Assembly (NCBI GenBank): GCA_035317605.1
Contig: DATHGT010000346.1
Coordinates: 1-23,927, forward strand
Direction of reading: 5' to 3'
DNA length: 23,927 nucleotides
From: DATHGT01 sp035317605
GTDB taxonomy: Bacteria > Methylomirabilota > Methylomirabilia > Rokubacteriales > CSP1-6
Shown: positions 14,458 through 22,519 of the stretch, piece after piece
Numbering within the stretch: the stretch's first letter is position 1
Layout: every line of letters starts with the position of its first letter
Position numbers and translations under genes: made by a program
The notes under the pieces: model-generated
Told to the model about the DNA's origin: nothing
The model's input: only the letters and a program-made list of their open reading frames with translations
Database searches by the model: none

Positions 14458-15395
14458 CAGCGCGCGCTCGGGGGACGGTTGCGCTGCACCGCCTCGGGAT
14501 GCGTGGAGTCCGCGCCCATGTAGATGCCCTTCTCCCACGTACGCTTGAGCGGATCGCGGACGTGCAAGCGCATGCGCCCGACGCCGTGGATCTCGAAATC
14601 GACCACCTCGCCGTCCTGGAGCGGGCCGAGTCCTTCGTGGTTCGTCCCGCAGGCGATGATGTCGCCCGAGTTCAGGGTCATGATCCGCGACGCCCACTCG
14701 ATCAGCTCGGGGACCAGGTGCTCCATGTCGTCGGTGTTGTAGTTGTGGCGGAGCTGGCCGTCGACCCAGAACTGGATGTGGACGTCGTTGGGGTTCGGGA
14801 TCTCGTCAGCGGTGGTGATGCAGGGCCCGATCGGCGCGAACGTGTCGAACGACTTGCCGAGCCAGCTCCCGGTCTTCCACGTGCGCCGCCCCTCGCCGCG
14901 CGCGGAGACGTCGATCATCCCCGTGTAGCCGAACACCGCGCTGCGCCAGTTCTCCTGCGTCACCAGCTTGGCCGGGCCCTTGAGGACGAGGGCCAGCTCG
15001 GCCTCGTGCATGAAGATCCACGGCTCGGTGAACTCCGGGAGCACGATCGTGTCGCCGGGGCCGATCACCGCGTCCGGGCTCTTGAGGAACATGTTGAGCG
15101 GACGGGCCTCGAGCGCGCCGTGCTCCCAGTAGTTCGCGATGCAGGCCAGGATCTTCCCCGGCCGGGGCAGCGGCGCCCGCAGCCGCACGTCGGCGAGCGG
15201 GGTCGCCGCAGCCTCGCGCGCTCGCTTGTCCAGCGCCGGCCGCAGCCGCTCGAACCCGTCGATGAGGTTGATCATCGTGGTCTGCGGCGTATGGCCGGCC
15301 GGCACGAGGTCGGCGATACCGACGACCCCGCGCTCGGTCAGCAGCCCCGGCTGCGCGGCCGGCTTCCCTGTCGTCTCGAACATGACGAGTCTCAC
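14457..15395 (-). CDS. Fumarylacetoacetate hydrolase (FAH) family protein, copy 2, 312 aa
   Basis: The FAH core motifs are intact: LNMFLKSPDAVIGPGDTIVL (100-119), the metal-binding HEAELALVLKG (130-140, Glu131 and Glu133), FGYTGMIDVSARG (155-167, Asp162), WLGKSFDTFAPIGP (178-191, Lys181) and GTNHEGLGPLQDGE (250-263). It is closer to the family consensus than copy 1. Hydrolysis or isomerisation of a 2-oxo or acylpyruvate ring-cleavage product is the likely chemistry; the substrate is open. The start is GTG at 15395, supported by GGGGGAGGG 5-6 nt upstream; an ATG five codons in lacks such a site. The stop overlaps the start of the arylsulfotransferase remnant in a TGATG arrangement. Confidence 0.9.
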   Translation of the reverse strand: MRLVMFETTGKPAAQPGLLTERGVVGIADLVPAGHTPQTTMINLIDGFERLRPALDKRAREAAATPLADVRLRAPLPRPGKILACIANYWEHGALEARPLNMFLKSPDAVIGPGDTIVLPEFTEPWIFMHEAELALVLKGPAKLVTQENWRSAVFGYTGMIDVSARGEGRRTWKTGSWLGKSFDTFAPIGPCITTADEIPNPNDVHIQFWVDGQLRHNYNTDDMEHLVPELIEWASRIMTLNSGDIIACGTNHEGLGPLQDGEVVDFEIHGVGRMRLHVRDPLKRTWEKGIYMGADSTHPEAVQRNRPPSAR

Positions 15396-15434
15396 GATGT
15401 CCCTCCCCCGGCGTGTCGGGTCAGTCCGACCCGC

Positions 15435-15776
15435 TCAGCGGCGCACGCGCGATTGGCGCGAGCGCGCGGCTCGATGCACGGCGTCGAAATGGCTGGCCGC
15501 CTCCCACTCACGAGCGAGCCGCTCCGCGAGAAAAATCTTCAGCAGCGACTGATACGGCACGTCGCGTTTGTTGGCCAGCGCTTTCAACCCGGCCAGGAGC
15601 GCAGCGGGTAGTCGCAGCGAAATCGTTTCCGTCGACGGCCTGAGGTTGGGAAATACCGCGAGACGGGCTGTGCTCCAGTCGACGAACGGGCTGGTGTCGT
15701 GCGTCTCCCAAAACCTGCGCTCTTCAGCCTCCGAACGGAACACCGGGATCGGGTTACGGGCGCGTCGCTTGGGCAT
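15435..15776 (-). CDS. CopG-type ribbon-helix-helix antitoxin, partner of BrnT, 113 aa
   Basis: The protein matches the pattern of the CopG_antitoxin family. A toxin-binding stretch, RSEAEERRFWETHDTSPFVD (14-33), is followed by DWSTAR and FPNLRPSTET, and then a ribbon-helix-helix DNA-binding domain. That domain has the strand TETISLRLP (49-57) and two helices, about 58-71 and 74-90 (RDVPYQSLLKIFLAERLARE). The C-terminal tail is very basic (HRAARSRQSRVRR). Such proteins neutralise a cognate RNase toxin and repress their own promoter as a complex. The ATG at 15776 follows GAAGAGG by a few nt and lies 23 nt inside the end of the toxin gene, so the two are co-transcribed and translationally linked. 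Unlike classic BrnTA loci, the antitoxin is of the CopG_antitoxin type rather than the DUF4415 BrnA type. Confidence 0.85.
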   Translation of the reverse strand: MPKRRARNPIPVFRSEAEERRFWETHDTSPFVDWSTARLAVFPNLRPSTETISLRLPAALLAGLKALANKRDVPYQSLLKIFLAERLAREWEAASHFDAVHRAARSRQSRVRR

Positions 15777-16068
15777 AACCTCTTCTTTCTCGGCGGCTCA
15801 TCGGGCGCGCGGAGATGACGCGCGCCAGTTTACCTCGAACGGTGAAGACCACGGTCAGTGGGCGTCCCCCGTCGGTGCGTCCATACGTGAAGTACCGCGC
15901 CTCCCGGCCTGAATGCGCCACATCGCCAGTGACCACCACGGGTCGATTCAGGAAGACTTGTTCCGCCTCGCTCTGACTGACCCCGTGGCTCGTCCAGTTC
16001 TTCGACGAGTTGCCTTCGTCCCACTGGAATCCCTCGAGGTCGACGAAGAACTCTGGGAGGAGGGCCAC
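15754..16068 (-). CDS. brnT: BrnT family RNase toxin, 104 aa
   Basis: The BrnT signature is present throughout: GFQWDEGNSSKNWTSHGVS (13-31, compare the W-D-x-x-K-x-x-x-N-x-x-K-H-G-V consensus), SEAEQVFLNRP, GREARYFTYGRTDGGRPLTV (54-73), VFTVRG and the basic tail RVISARPMSRRERRGY (83-98). BrnT toxins are small RelE-fold ribonucleases that arrest growth by cutting RNA and are held inactive by the antitoxin encoded downstream. The start is GTG at 16068, which adds a 12-residue leader before the conserved domain. No ribosome-binding sequence precedes it, but TATACT at 16080-16075 is placed so that transcription would begin at or next to the GTG. A frame-shifted ATG at 16087 leads to a short unrelated frame and was not used. 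The toxin-first gene order is the normal one for this family. Confidence 0.88.
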   Translation of the reverse strand: MALLPEFFVDLEGFQWDEGNSSKNWTSHGVSQSEAEQVFLNRPVVVTGDVAHSGREARYFTYGRTDGGRPLTVVFTVRGKLARVISARPMSRRERRGYAQATRP

Positions 16069-16074
16069 GTCGAA

Positions 16075-16094
16075 AGTATACGTCCATGATATAC
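16075..16094 (-). promoter_or_regulatory. Candidate autoregulatory operator and -10 box of the toxin-antitoxin module
   Basis: GTATA (16076-16080) and TATAC (16090-16094) form an inverted repeat with a 9-nt spacer. The repeat overlaps the -10 box TATACT (minus strand, 16080-16075) of the toxin gene. Ribbon-helix-helix antitoxins are known to bind such repeats over their own promoter. The -35 region is not recognisable, which would suit a weak, repressor-controlled promoter. Confidence 0.5.
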
Positions 16095-16158
16095 GAAGCG
16101 CCCTGCCCTATCTCTCACCCGTCCCGGTGGTCGGCCGTCGGGCGGTCACACAGGACGC

Positions 16159-16187
16159 TTGAAGCCGGCCGGCGCGCAGGCTAATGT
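16159..16187 (+). promoter_or_regulatory. Candidate promoter of the Rieske oxygenase gene
   Basis: TTGAAG (16159-16164) and TAATGT (16182-16187) are separated by exactly 17 nt. They match the sigma-70 consensus at 4 of 6 and 3 of 6 positions. The predicted start near 16194 would leave a leader of about 50 nt before the ATG at 16245. Spacing and position are good; the -10 match is mediocre. Confidence 0.4.
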
Positions 16188-16244
16188 GTGGGCCACGAGC
16201 GAGGTCGGTCGGTTCCTGGACGGCCTGAACGAGGAGGCCCGGCG

Positions 16245-17522
16245 ATGCTTTCACGCGAGGAAAATGAGCTCCTGACCCGCATCACTCCCGGCACCCCGAT
16301 GGGCGACACCATGCGCCGGTACTGGATCCCGGCCCTGATGGCCTCCGAGGTCACTGAGCCCGATGGCGCCCCCGTCCGCGTGCGCCTCCTGGGAGAGGAC
16401 CTCGTGGCCTTCCGCGACACCCAGGGCCGGGTCGGGCTCCTCGACGAGTACTGCCCGCACCGCCGCGCGTCGCTGTTCTTCGGCCGCAACGAGCAGTGCG
16501 GGCTGCGCTGCGCCTACCACGGCTGGAAGTACGACGTCGACGGCCGCTGCGTGGATATGATGAACGAGCCCGAGGAGCTGCACTTCAAGGACAAGATCCA
16601 CATCACGACGTATCCCACGGTCGAGATGGGCGGCATCATCTGGACCTACATGGGCCCGAAGGAGCACACGCCGCCCCCGCCGAAGTTTGCGTGGACCCAG
16701 GCGCCCGCGACCCATCGAAACGTGACCAAGGTGATCCAGGAGTGCAACTGGCTCCAGGCCCTCGAAGGCGGCATCGACACCTCGCACGCCCCGATCATGC
16801 ACCGCCTGATCACTCACAACACCAAGCGCCCGGGCATCAAGCTCGCGAGCCCGTTCGTGCGCGGCAAGGCCCCGCACCTCGTCGTCGACATCACCGACTA
16901 CGGCTACCAGTACGCCGGCCTCCGCCCGCTCGACGAGGCCGACATTCACATCCGCACCTATCACTTCGTGATGCCGTTCCACCAGATCCGCCCCTCGCAG
17001 TCGGACGCGGGGCAGCCGATGGTCGCCGGCCACATCTGGGTGCCGATGGATGACGACAACACGATGGTCTACAACTGGATGTACTGCCTCACCGACACGC
17101 CGATGACGGATGAAGAGCGCCTCGAAGTCCGCGCCGGCAACGGCCCCATGGACGTCGACCAGACCACGTTCCGCTCCCGCCAGAACCGCGCGAACAACTA
17201 CCTGATCGATCGCCAGGTCCAGAAGACCGAGACCTTCACCGGCATCGACGGCATCAACATCCAGGACCGCGCCATCCAGGAGAGCATGGGCCGCATCTGC
17301 GACCGCACCAAAGAGCACCTCGGCCCAGCGGACAAGGCCATCATCCAGGCGCGCCGCCTGCTGCTGGGCGCCGTGAAGACTGTGCAGGCCGGCGGCACCC
17401 CCGCAGGCGTCGCGCCCTCGTACTATCCGCTGCGCGCGAGCGAGGGCGTGATCCCGCGCAACGCCGACTGGCGCGAGCTCCTCACGCCGGAGATGGCGGG
17501 CACGGAGATGCAGACGGTCTAG
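16245..17522 (+). CDS. Rieske non-haem iron oxygenase, phthalate 4,5-dioxygenase-like large subunit, 425 aa
   Basis: The Rieske [2Fe-2S] site is complete, with C-x-H-x16-C-x2-H at Cys70, His72, Cys89 and His92 (EYCPHRRAS and RCAYHGWKYD). The catalytic domain has NWLQALEGGIDTSHAPIMH (168-186), giving the bridging Asp178 and iron ligands His181 and His186. The C-terminal GIDGINIQDRAIQESMGRIC (333-352) followed by DRTKEHLG is characteristic of the phthalate dioxygenase-type oxygenases, including Asp341. These enzymes hydroxylate or demethylate aromatic acids using electrons from a reductase, and no reductase is encoded here. The ATG at 16245 is preferred over a longer in-frame start because GAGGAGG lies 7-8 nt upstream and it starts at the conserved MLSREENELLTRITPGTPMG. 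A secreted-protein gene starts 4 nt after the stop. Confidence 0.93.
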   Translation: MLSREENELLTRITPGTPMGDTMRRYWIPALMASEVTEPDGAPVRVRLLGEDLVAFRDTQGRVGLLDEYCPHRRASLFFGRNEQCGLRCAYHGWKYDVDGRCVDMMNEPEELHFKDKIHITTYPTVEMGGIIWTYMGPKEHTPPPPKFAWTQAPATHRNVTKVIQECNWLQALEGGIDTSHAPIMHRLITHNTKRPGIKLASPFVRGKAPHLVVDITDYGYQYAGLRPLDEADIHIRTYHFVMPFHQIRPSQSDAGQPMVAGHIWVPMDDDNTMVYNWMYCLTDTPMTDEERLEVRAGNGPMDVDQTTFRSRQNRANNYLIDRQVQKTETFTGIDGINIQDRAIQESMGRICDRTKEHLGPADKAIIQARRLLLGAVKTVQAGGTPAGVAPSYYPLRASEGVIPRNADWRELLTPEMAGTEMQTV

Positions 17523-17526
17523 GCGC

Positions 17527-18588
17527 TTGCGGCGCGGGCGGGCGGTCGCTGGATTCGCTGCCGTCGTCCTCCTGATCGCGCTCGCCCGCTCGGCGCACGC
17601 GGTGGAAGGCAAGCCGTGTGTCGCCGAGCCGACCGACATGGTGCTGCAGTACGGCGATCTCGTGACGTGCGCGATCGACGTGGTCGGCGATTCCGATCTC
17701 TTCCGCTTCGAGGGCAGCGTCGGCGAAGTCGTTCGCGTCTCGATCGCGGGCACCGGCGGACCGTTTTTCACGCTGTCCGCTCCCAGCGGCGCGCCGCTGA
17801 CGGGAGGAGGGCTGCTCCCGGACGTCTTCACGCTGACCCAGACCGGAACGCACACCATCCTCGTCCGCCAGAACACGAACAGCGGCACCGCGCAGTACGC
17901 GCTCGCCCTCGACCGCCTCGCGCCAACGGCCTCCACCGCCCGCGCCATCGCGTACGGCCAGATCGTCTCCGATGAGATCAACCCTGCCGGCGACGTCGAC
18001 CTGTTCGTCTTTTCCGGCGCGGCGGGAACCGTCGTTCGGGTCAGCGCGCCCGGCTCGGGAGGGCCGGCGTTCGAGATGTTCGCGCCGGGCGGCGCGCGGC
18101 TGGGCGGCTCGATCCTGCCTCAAGACTTCACGCTGACTCAGAGCGGTCTCCACACGATCCTGCTGCACCAGAACACCAACAGCGCGACCGCGACCTACAA
18201 CCTGTCGGTGCAGTGCATCGCCGGCGCGTGCCCGCAGTCGGTGGCCAGCCCGATCTGCCAGGCGCAGTTGAACAAGGCGAGCTTCGTCAACGGCGAGGTG
18301 GTGCTCGCGCAGACCCTCCGCATCGCCAATCCGTCCACGTCACCGCTAGCGATCGAGTACAAGTTCTGGCTGGAAATGCCGGCCGGCCCGCCCGTGACCT
18401 TCGCGCGGGGCGGCGCCGATGGCGCGGTCGTGCTCTCGCCAGGGTTCGATCAGAACTTCGGGCCGCTCAACGTGTTCACCGTGCAGCCGTCCTCACCCCG
18501 CGGGACGTATGGGTTCAACTGCCGGTTCATCGATCCGATCACGGGCGCGTTGCAGGCCGAAGACCTGAACACCTTCACCGTCCAGTAG
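17527..18588 (+). CDS. Secreted protein with two PPC-like tandem repeats and an Ig-like C-terminal domain, 353 aa
   Basis: A Sec signal peptide (1-25, ending AHA before VEG) precedes two homologous repeats of about 95 residues, roughly 35-130 and 140-230. Each has a Y-G-x-x-V opening, a D-x-D-L-F-x-F motif (DSDLFRF, DVDLFVF), V-V-R-V-S, DxFTLTQ-x-G-x-HTIL and QNTNS. The D-x-D-x-F-x-F strand is the hallmark of bacterial pre-peptidase C-terminal (PPC) beta-sandwich domains, which usually flank secreted enzymes; here no enzyme domain is attached. The remainder (about 240-353) is beta-rich and Ig-like. The start is a TTG 4 nt after the Rieske stop with no clear ribosome-binding site. The true start is uncertain, but the signal peptide fits this one. 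It may be read through from the oxygenase gene; function unknown. Confidence 0.8.
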   Translation: MRRGRAVAGFAAVVLLIALARSAHAVEGKPCVAEPTDMVLQYGDLVTCAIDVVGDSDLFRFEGSVGEVVRVSIAGTGGPFFTLSAPSGAPLTGGGLLPDVFTLTQTGTHTILVRQNTNSGTAQYALALDRLAPTASTARAIAYGQIVSDEINPAGDVDLFVFSGAAGTVVRVSAPGSGGPAFEMFAPGGARLGGSILPQDFTLTQSGLHTILLHQNTNSATATYNLSVQCIAGACPQSVASPICQAQLNKASFVNGEVVLAQTLRIANPSTSPLAIEYKFWLEMPAGPPVTFARGGADGAVVLSPGFDQNFGPLNVFTVQPSSPRGTYGFNCRFIDPITGALQAEDLNTFTVQ

Positions 18589-18591
18589 CGT

Positions 18592-20139
18592 TCACTTCCC
18601 CTTCAGCTTCACGTCCTCGTAGGGCGCCGACCACGGATAGTCCGCGATCAGACCGAGGCCTGACTCCGCTACGCGAGAACCGTAGCCGGTCAGGACCGAG
18701 AGCTGCCAGATCGGCAGGAACATGACCTTCTCGTGGATGAGCTGCTGGACCTTGTGGAGGAGCGCCTCGCGCTTCTTTGGATCCTGCTCGCCGGCCTGGT
18801 CGCGGAAGAGACCGTCGATGTCCGGGTACGCGCCGTAGGCGTAGGCGCCGCCCGTGGCCGCGAAGGCCTCGATGCGGGTGGCCGCGTTGCCGTGGATGCC
18901 GCTGATCGTGAACACGAGGTTCTTCAGCTTCTTGTCGCGGAAGGAGCCGAGCATGGCCGCACGCTCGAGGGGACGGAGCTTCACCTTGATCCCGACCGCG
19001 GTCAGATAGTTGACGACGGCCTCGGCGGTGGCGGTCGTCGAGACGTCGCACCAGAGGTCGCCCGCCTCGAAGCCTCGCGGGTGTCCAGCCTCGGCGAGCA
19101 GCTGCCGGGCCTTCGCCGGATCGTAGGGAATCACCGGAGGCTGCCAGTAGAAGTCGAAGCTTATGGGAACGATGCTGCCGGTGATCTTGGAGAAGCCTAG
19201 GGCTTCGGCCTGGTTGATGGCCTGACGGTCGACGGCGTGAGTCGCGGCCAGGCGCACGCGGCGGTCGTGCCAGGGAGAATTCGTGTCCCACTGGTCGGCG
19301 AAGAGTACCCAGTGCGTGCTCGTGAACGGCGTGGGGCGCAGCGTGAGGCCAGGCGTGCGCCGCACCTCTTCGCCCAGCTCACCGGACAGCCCGTAGGCGA
19401 CGTCCGCGTCGCCCTTCTTGAGCATGACCAGGCGCGTGGTGGGATCGGTCGCCGACTTGAAGACCAGGCGCTTCACGTTCGGAGTCTTGCGCCAGTACCC
19501 ATCGAACGCCTCGACCACCAGCTCCACGCCCGGCGTGAACGAGACCAATCGATAGGGCCCGGCGCCGACCGGCGCCTTCTTGAAGCCGTCCTCGCCAACT
19601 TTCTCGACGTACTTCTTGGGGACGACCCAGGCCGCACCGGTGGCGGGCGTCGCGTAGAACGTCATGAAATCCGGCCACGGTTGCTTGAGGCGGAAGCGGA
19701 GATGGCTGGGGTCAGGCGTCTCCACCGCCGCCACCTTGTCCTTGAGCGCTTTCGCGGACACGCCGCGATACCGCTCGAACGAGAACTTGGCGTCCTCCGC
19801 GGTGACGGGATCGCCGTTGTGGAACTTCACGCCCTTGCGGAGCACGAACTCGTAGACCAGCCCGTCGGGCGAGACATTCCACGACTCAGCGAGGCTCGGC
19901 GCCATGGCCTTGCCCGGCATCGGCTTCACCAGCGCGTCGTGCAGCGCGTACAAGATCATGAAGGGCGAGACCACACCCGGCGTCTCGGCGGGCTCGAAGA
20001 GCGTCGGCGCCAGCGAGAAGTGCAGCGCCCAGATCATCTGCCCTTCGGGCGCAGCGAGCGCGCGGGAGGGGCCGGTCAGGACCAGCGCTAAAACTCCGAC
20101 CATCAGGCAGTGTGTGAGTCGGCTCGACCGTTCAGTCAT
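18592..20139 (-). CDS. ABC transporter substrate-binding protein, family 5 (peptide/nickel/opine type), 515 aa
   Basis: A Sec-type signal (about 1-30, ALAAPEG) precedes a full-length family-5 solute-binding protein. The family signature spans residues 82-125: SLAESWNVSPDGLVYEFVL, KGVKFHNGDPVTAEDAKFSF and ERYRG. Further markers are VGAGPYRLVSFTPGVELVVE and a C-terminal QQLIHEKVMFLPIWQLSVL. These periplasmic receptors deliver di/oligopeptides, nickel or other solutes to an inner-membrane ABC importer. No permease or ATPase gene is adjacent, so it is an orphan in this window. The ATG is preceded by AGAGG at about 6 nt. It ends 3 nt from the convergent secreted-protein gene with no obvious terminator. 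The ligand cannot be assigned. Confidence 0.92.
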   Translation of the reverse strand: MTERSSRLTHCLMVGVLALVLTGPSRALAAPEGQMIWALHFSLAPTLFEPAETPGVVSPFMILYALHDALVKPMPGKAMAPSLAESWNVSPDGLVYEFVLRKGVKFHNGDPVTAEDAKFSFERYRGVSAKALKDKVAAVETPDPSHLRFRLKQPWPDFMTFYATPATGAAWVVPKKYVEKVGEDGFKKAPVGAGPYRLVSFTPGVELVVEAFDGYWRKTPNVKRLVFKSATDPTTRLVMLKKGDADVAYGLSGELGEEVRRTPGLTLRPTPFTSTHWVLFADQWDTNSPWHDRRVRLAATHAVDRQAINQAEALGFSKITGSIVPISFDFYWQPPVIPYDPAKARQLLAEAGHPRGFEAGDLWCDVSTTATAEAVVNYLTAVGIKVKLRPLERAAMLGSFRDKKLKNLVFTISGIHGNAATRIEAFAATGGAYAYGAYPDIDGLFRDQAGEQDPKKREALLHKVQQLIHEKVMFLPIWQLSVLTGYGSRVAESGLGLIADYPWSAPYEDVKLKGK

Positions 20140-20221
20140 TGGGACCTCTTAAATTTGAAAGGGAATGCGGCGAAGTCGCGCCGAGGGCCTACGCCAGGAC
20201 GATAGCCGGCCTCATTGCATC

Positions 20222-22519
20222 TCACTCCGCCTCGGTCTCAGGTGGCAGCTGGGCTTCGCGGGCCGCAAACAGCCCGGAGAGAGTTGCGACGCGGCAGCGC
20301 TCTTCCCGTTCACGGATCTCTGCGACTTCGGGGTCAGATTCGACCTGCCCACCTTGCGGGCCAGCCGCGTCGCGGTCCCGCTGCTCCTGGTAGAGGAGCA
20401 GCGAGTGGACCGCGATCCAGATCTCGTAGCGCCTGGTAAAAGACGCGGCGACAGCCGTGTCTCTTCGCTCCAGAGCAACACGCTGACTCGCATATTTCGG
20501 GAACACGGTCGAGTAGTAAATTACGAGCTTGCCGTTCTCGGTTACAGCTGAAGACGCCACCGCACTGACGTCGTCGGGCCAATCGAGGATGCTCCACTGA
20601 GCGTCATCTGGTCCTTCGACCGGTCGCGTCTCGAACAACGGCAGCGTAACCTGGCGTGCCGCCGGACGAACGGGAGGCGGCGGTACAATGCGGAATGACC
20701 GTTGGTCGGCGAGACTCGGAAGCGTCGGCCGCATCAGCTCCACGCGCACCGCACCCGTCGCACCCACCGCAGCCGTCGCCATGCCCTCAAGGATTATCCG
20801 CATGCGGCCACTCTCAAGAGGCGTCGATCCCCGCAGGGCCAAATCCACGCTGCTGACGATAATGTTTATCCTCGACGCACCAGGATTCTGTGGGTTGTGG
20901 TAAGTACTGTTCGCGTCTGTCTCAACACGGATATACCGCCTCTGCTGCGCGTAAAAGGTAATGTCTTCGTCCGGTTCCCAGACAATTCTGACAAACGTAG
21001 GTGGCTCGTGAAGTTCAATCGGTTGTGGTTTCGGCCGCGGACCGCGAGGATGGGTTGGGCGACCAGGGTGTTCAGGACCGGACCCGATGGCACTGCCGAC
21101 AGCCTCAGCAACGCTTAATCCCTGAAGCCTTAGGAGGCGAGCAACCTCCTGGCGCATCTCTTGGAGCGCCGACTCGTCTTGCTCGCGGTGTCCCTGCTCC
21201 CGGGCCTCATTGTTCAGTCGCGTGAGTTCATCGTCCGATCGAAGCACCCGAATCAGCTCTTCCTGGATCAACGCATGAACAACACCGCGGCGGGTGTCCT
21301 CCCGCGTCGAGACGAAAAGCGCACGCTTCGCGGTCGGTGTAAGCGAGTTACAGTCGATGTGGCAGATTAGCCGCTGAGCCAGATATGGAAGCTCGGCTTG
21401 TTTTTTGATGAGTGTGCCTGCCAGCTCACCATGGTTTTGGCCATGAATTGTAAGGATAATCGGCCTGATCGGGTTCACGAACGCTGCCGAAGGTCTTTTG
21501 TTGGCTCTGGTCGGCGCGGACAGCACCCAATACTCGATCCCGATGCGACCGAAGTCGGCGATGGTGATATAGAACAGTCGAACATGGTGTGATAGCGATG
21601 GGCCGCGACGCTCTTCGTCGCCCTCATCGACCGCGCCATTCAAGGCATTCCGTGAGCCCTTGATGACACGTCGGTACCGATGAACCTCGCTTTCAAGCCA
21701 CACGGGCAAGATCGGATCAAACAACACTTGATTGAGTAGACCGTAAAGGCTGTTTGGTCCGAGCGGCGACGGGTAACCGCTGAGATCGTATCCGTAGTGT
21801 CGCGCCGCAGTCCCGGCTGGAAATTCTGCGAGCGGCAACTCGGCAAATGGAACGTTACCGTTCTGAGTTAGGTAGACGTAGTGGCCTGTCTTGTAATCTT
21901 CCGGCGGTAGATCCAGAAACCGGACAACGGTAAATCCAACAACCGGATTGTTTCCTACCCGGCTCGCGATCAACGTATAGCGGCTCGCCGCAAAAGTGCT
22001 CGATCCGCCCTGACCATATGTTCCAGCAAGATAGTGCTTTTGAAGCTTATTGCTCTCGCCGAGACTCAGGATTGTCCGCGGCATCTGTTCCGGCGTAAGA
22101 CCAATGCCGCGATCCCGAATTTCAACCGTCCGCGAGTTTCGATCCTCGCCAACCTGCAGCTTGATCGTAACGCGATCAGCAAGCTGCTGCCGTTGCCGCG
22201 TCGTCAGTTCACTAAGGCCGGTCTCTGGGACATTGAGCCAAGCCGTCGCCGCCTCTCGCGGACTGCGGCAGTCCGGTCGACCGCCGTGGAGCGAATGCTC
22301 TGCTTCCAGCGCAGCATCAATTCCATTGGTAATCCGTTCGACCAGTGATCGACCGGGATCGCCGGACACCTCAATACTCCCGCGATTGTTTTCTCTGCCT
22401 CCAACTGGAACCCATTGCAAAGCTGGGCCGTGGGACACCTCGAAAGCGTCAATCGCCGCTTCAATGCCGACCACTCCGTTGGCCTGCAAGAGGATTCGGA
22501 GAAATTCGAGCGGCGTCAT
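20222..22519 (-). CDS. GHKL-fold (MutL/MORC/Hsp90-like) ATPase of a putative methylation-linked defence module, 765 aa
   Basis: The N-terminal GHKL ATPase domain is complete: N-box LVERITNGIDAALE (59-72, Glu61 and Asn65), adenine-binding DRGIGLTPEQM (136-146, Asp136), GESNK (154-158) and the glycine lid GTYGQGGSSTFAASR (166-180). Residues about 240-420 form a second domain ending KRALFVSTREDTRRG, reminiscent of the S5-like transducer domain in GyrB/MutL/MORC proteins. It is followed by a predicted coiled coil (425-470), a Pro-rich linker (480-506) and a beta-rich region (507-615). The last 125 residues are unassigned, with an acidic, helical end. ATP-dependent clamp or dimer closure is expected. 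MutL/MORC-type GHKL ATPases are known next to restriction-modification genes. The ATG overlaps the methyltransferase TGA by 4 nt (ATGA), so both are co-translated. No nuclease motif was recognised. Confidence 0.85.
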   Translation of the reverse strand: MTPLEFLRILLQANGVVGIEAAIDAFEVSHGPALQWVPVGGRENNRGSIEVSGDPGRSLVERITNGIDAALEAEHSLHGGRPDCRSPREAATAWLNVPETGLSELTTRQRQQLADRVTIKLQVGEDRNSRTVEIRDRGIGLTPEQMPRTILSLGESNKLQKHYLAGTYGQGGSSTFAASRYTLIASRVGNNPVVGFTVVRFLDLPPEDYKTGHYVYLTQNGNVPFAELPLAEFPAGTAARHYGYDLSGYPSPLGPNSLYGLLNQVLFDPILPVWLESEVHRYRRVIKGSRNALNGAVDEGDEERRGPSLSHHVRLFYITIADFGRIGIEYWVLSAPTRANKRPSAAFVNPIRPIILTIHGQNHGELAGTLIKKQAELPYLAQRLICHIDCNSLTPTAKRALFVSTREDTRRGVVHALIQEELIRVLRSDDELTRLNNEAREQGHREQDESALQEMRQEVARLLRLQGLSVAEAVGSAIGSGPEHPGRPTHPRGPRPKPQPIELHEPPTFVRIVWEPDEDITFYAQQRRYIRVETDANSTYHNPQNPGASRINIIVSSVDLALRGSTPLESGRMRIILEGMATAAVGATGAVRVELMRPTLPSLADQRSFRIVPPPPVRPAARQVTLPLFETRPVEGPDDAQWSILDWPDDVSAVASSAVTENGKLVIYYSTVFPKYASQRVALERRDTAVAASFTRRYEIWIAVHSLLLYQEQRDRDAAGPQGGQVESDPEVAEIREREERCRVATLSGLFAAREAQLPPETEAE

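Noticed and set aside
16251..17981. A 576-codon minus-strand frame opposite the Rieske oxygenase
   Set aside because: It has low-complexity Val/Ala/Arg-rich translation and overlaps a gene with complete Rieske and iron-ligand motifs on the other strand.
20140..20221. A terminator for the GHKL gene (GGCG-N6-CGCC followed later by TTTCAAATTT)
   Set aside because: The stem is only 4 bp and the T-rich stretch is too far from it to be a convincing intrinsic terminator.
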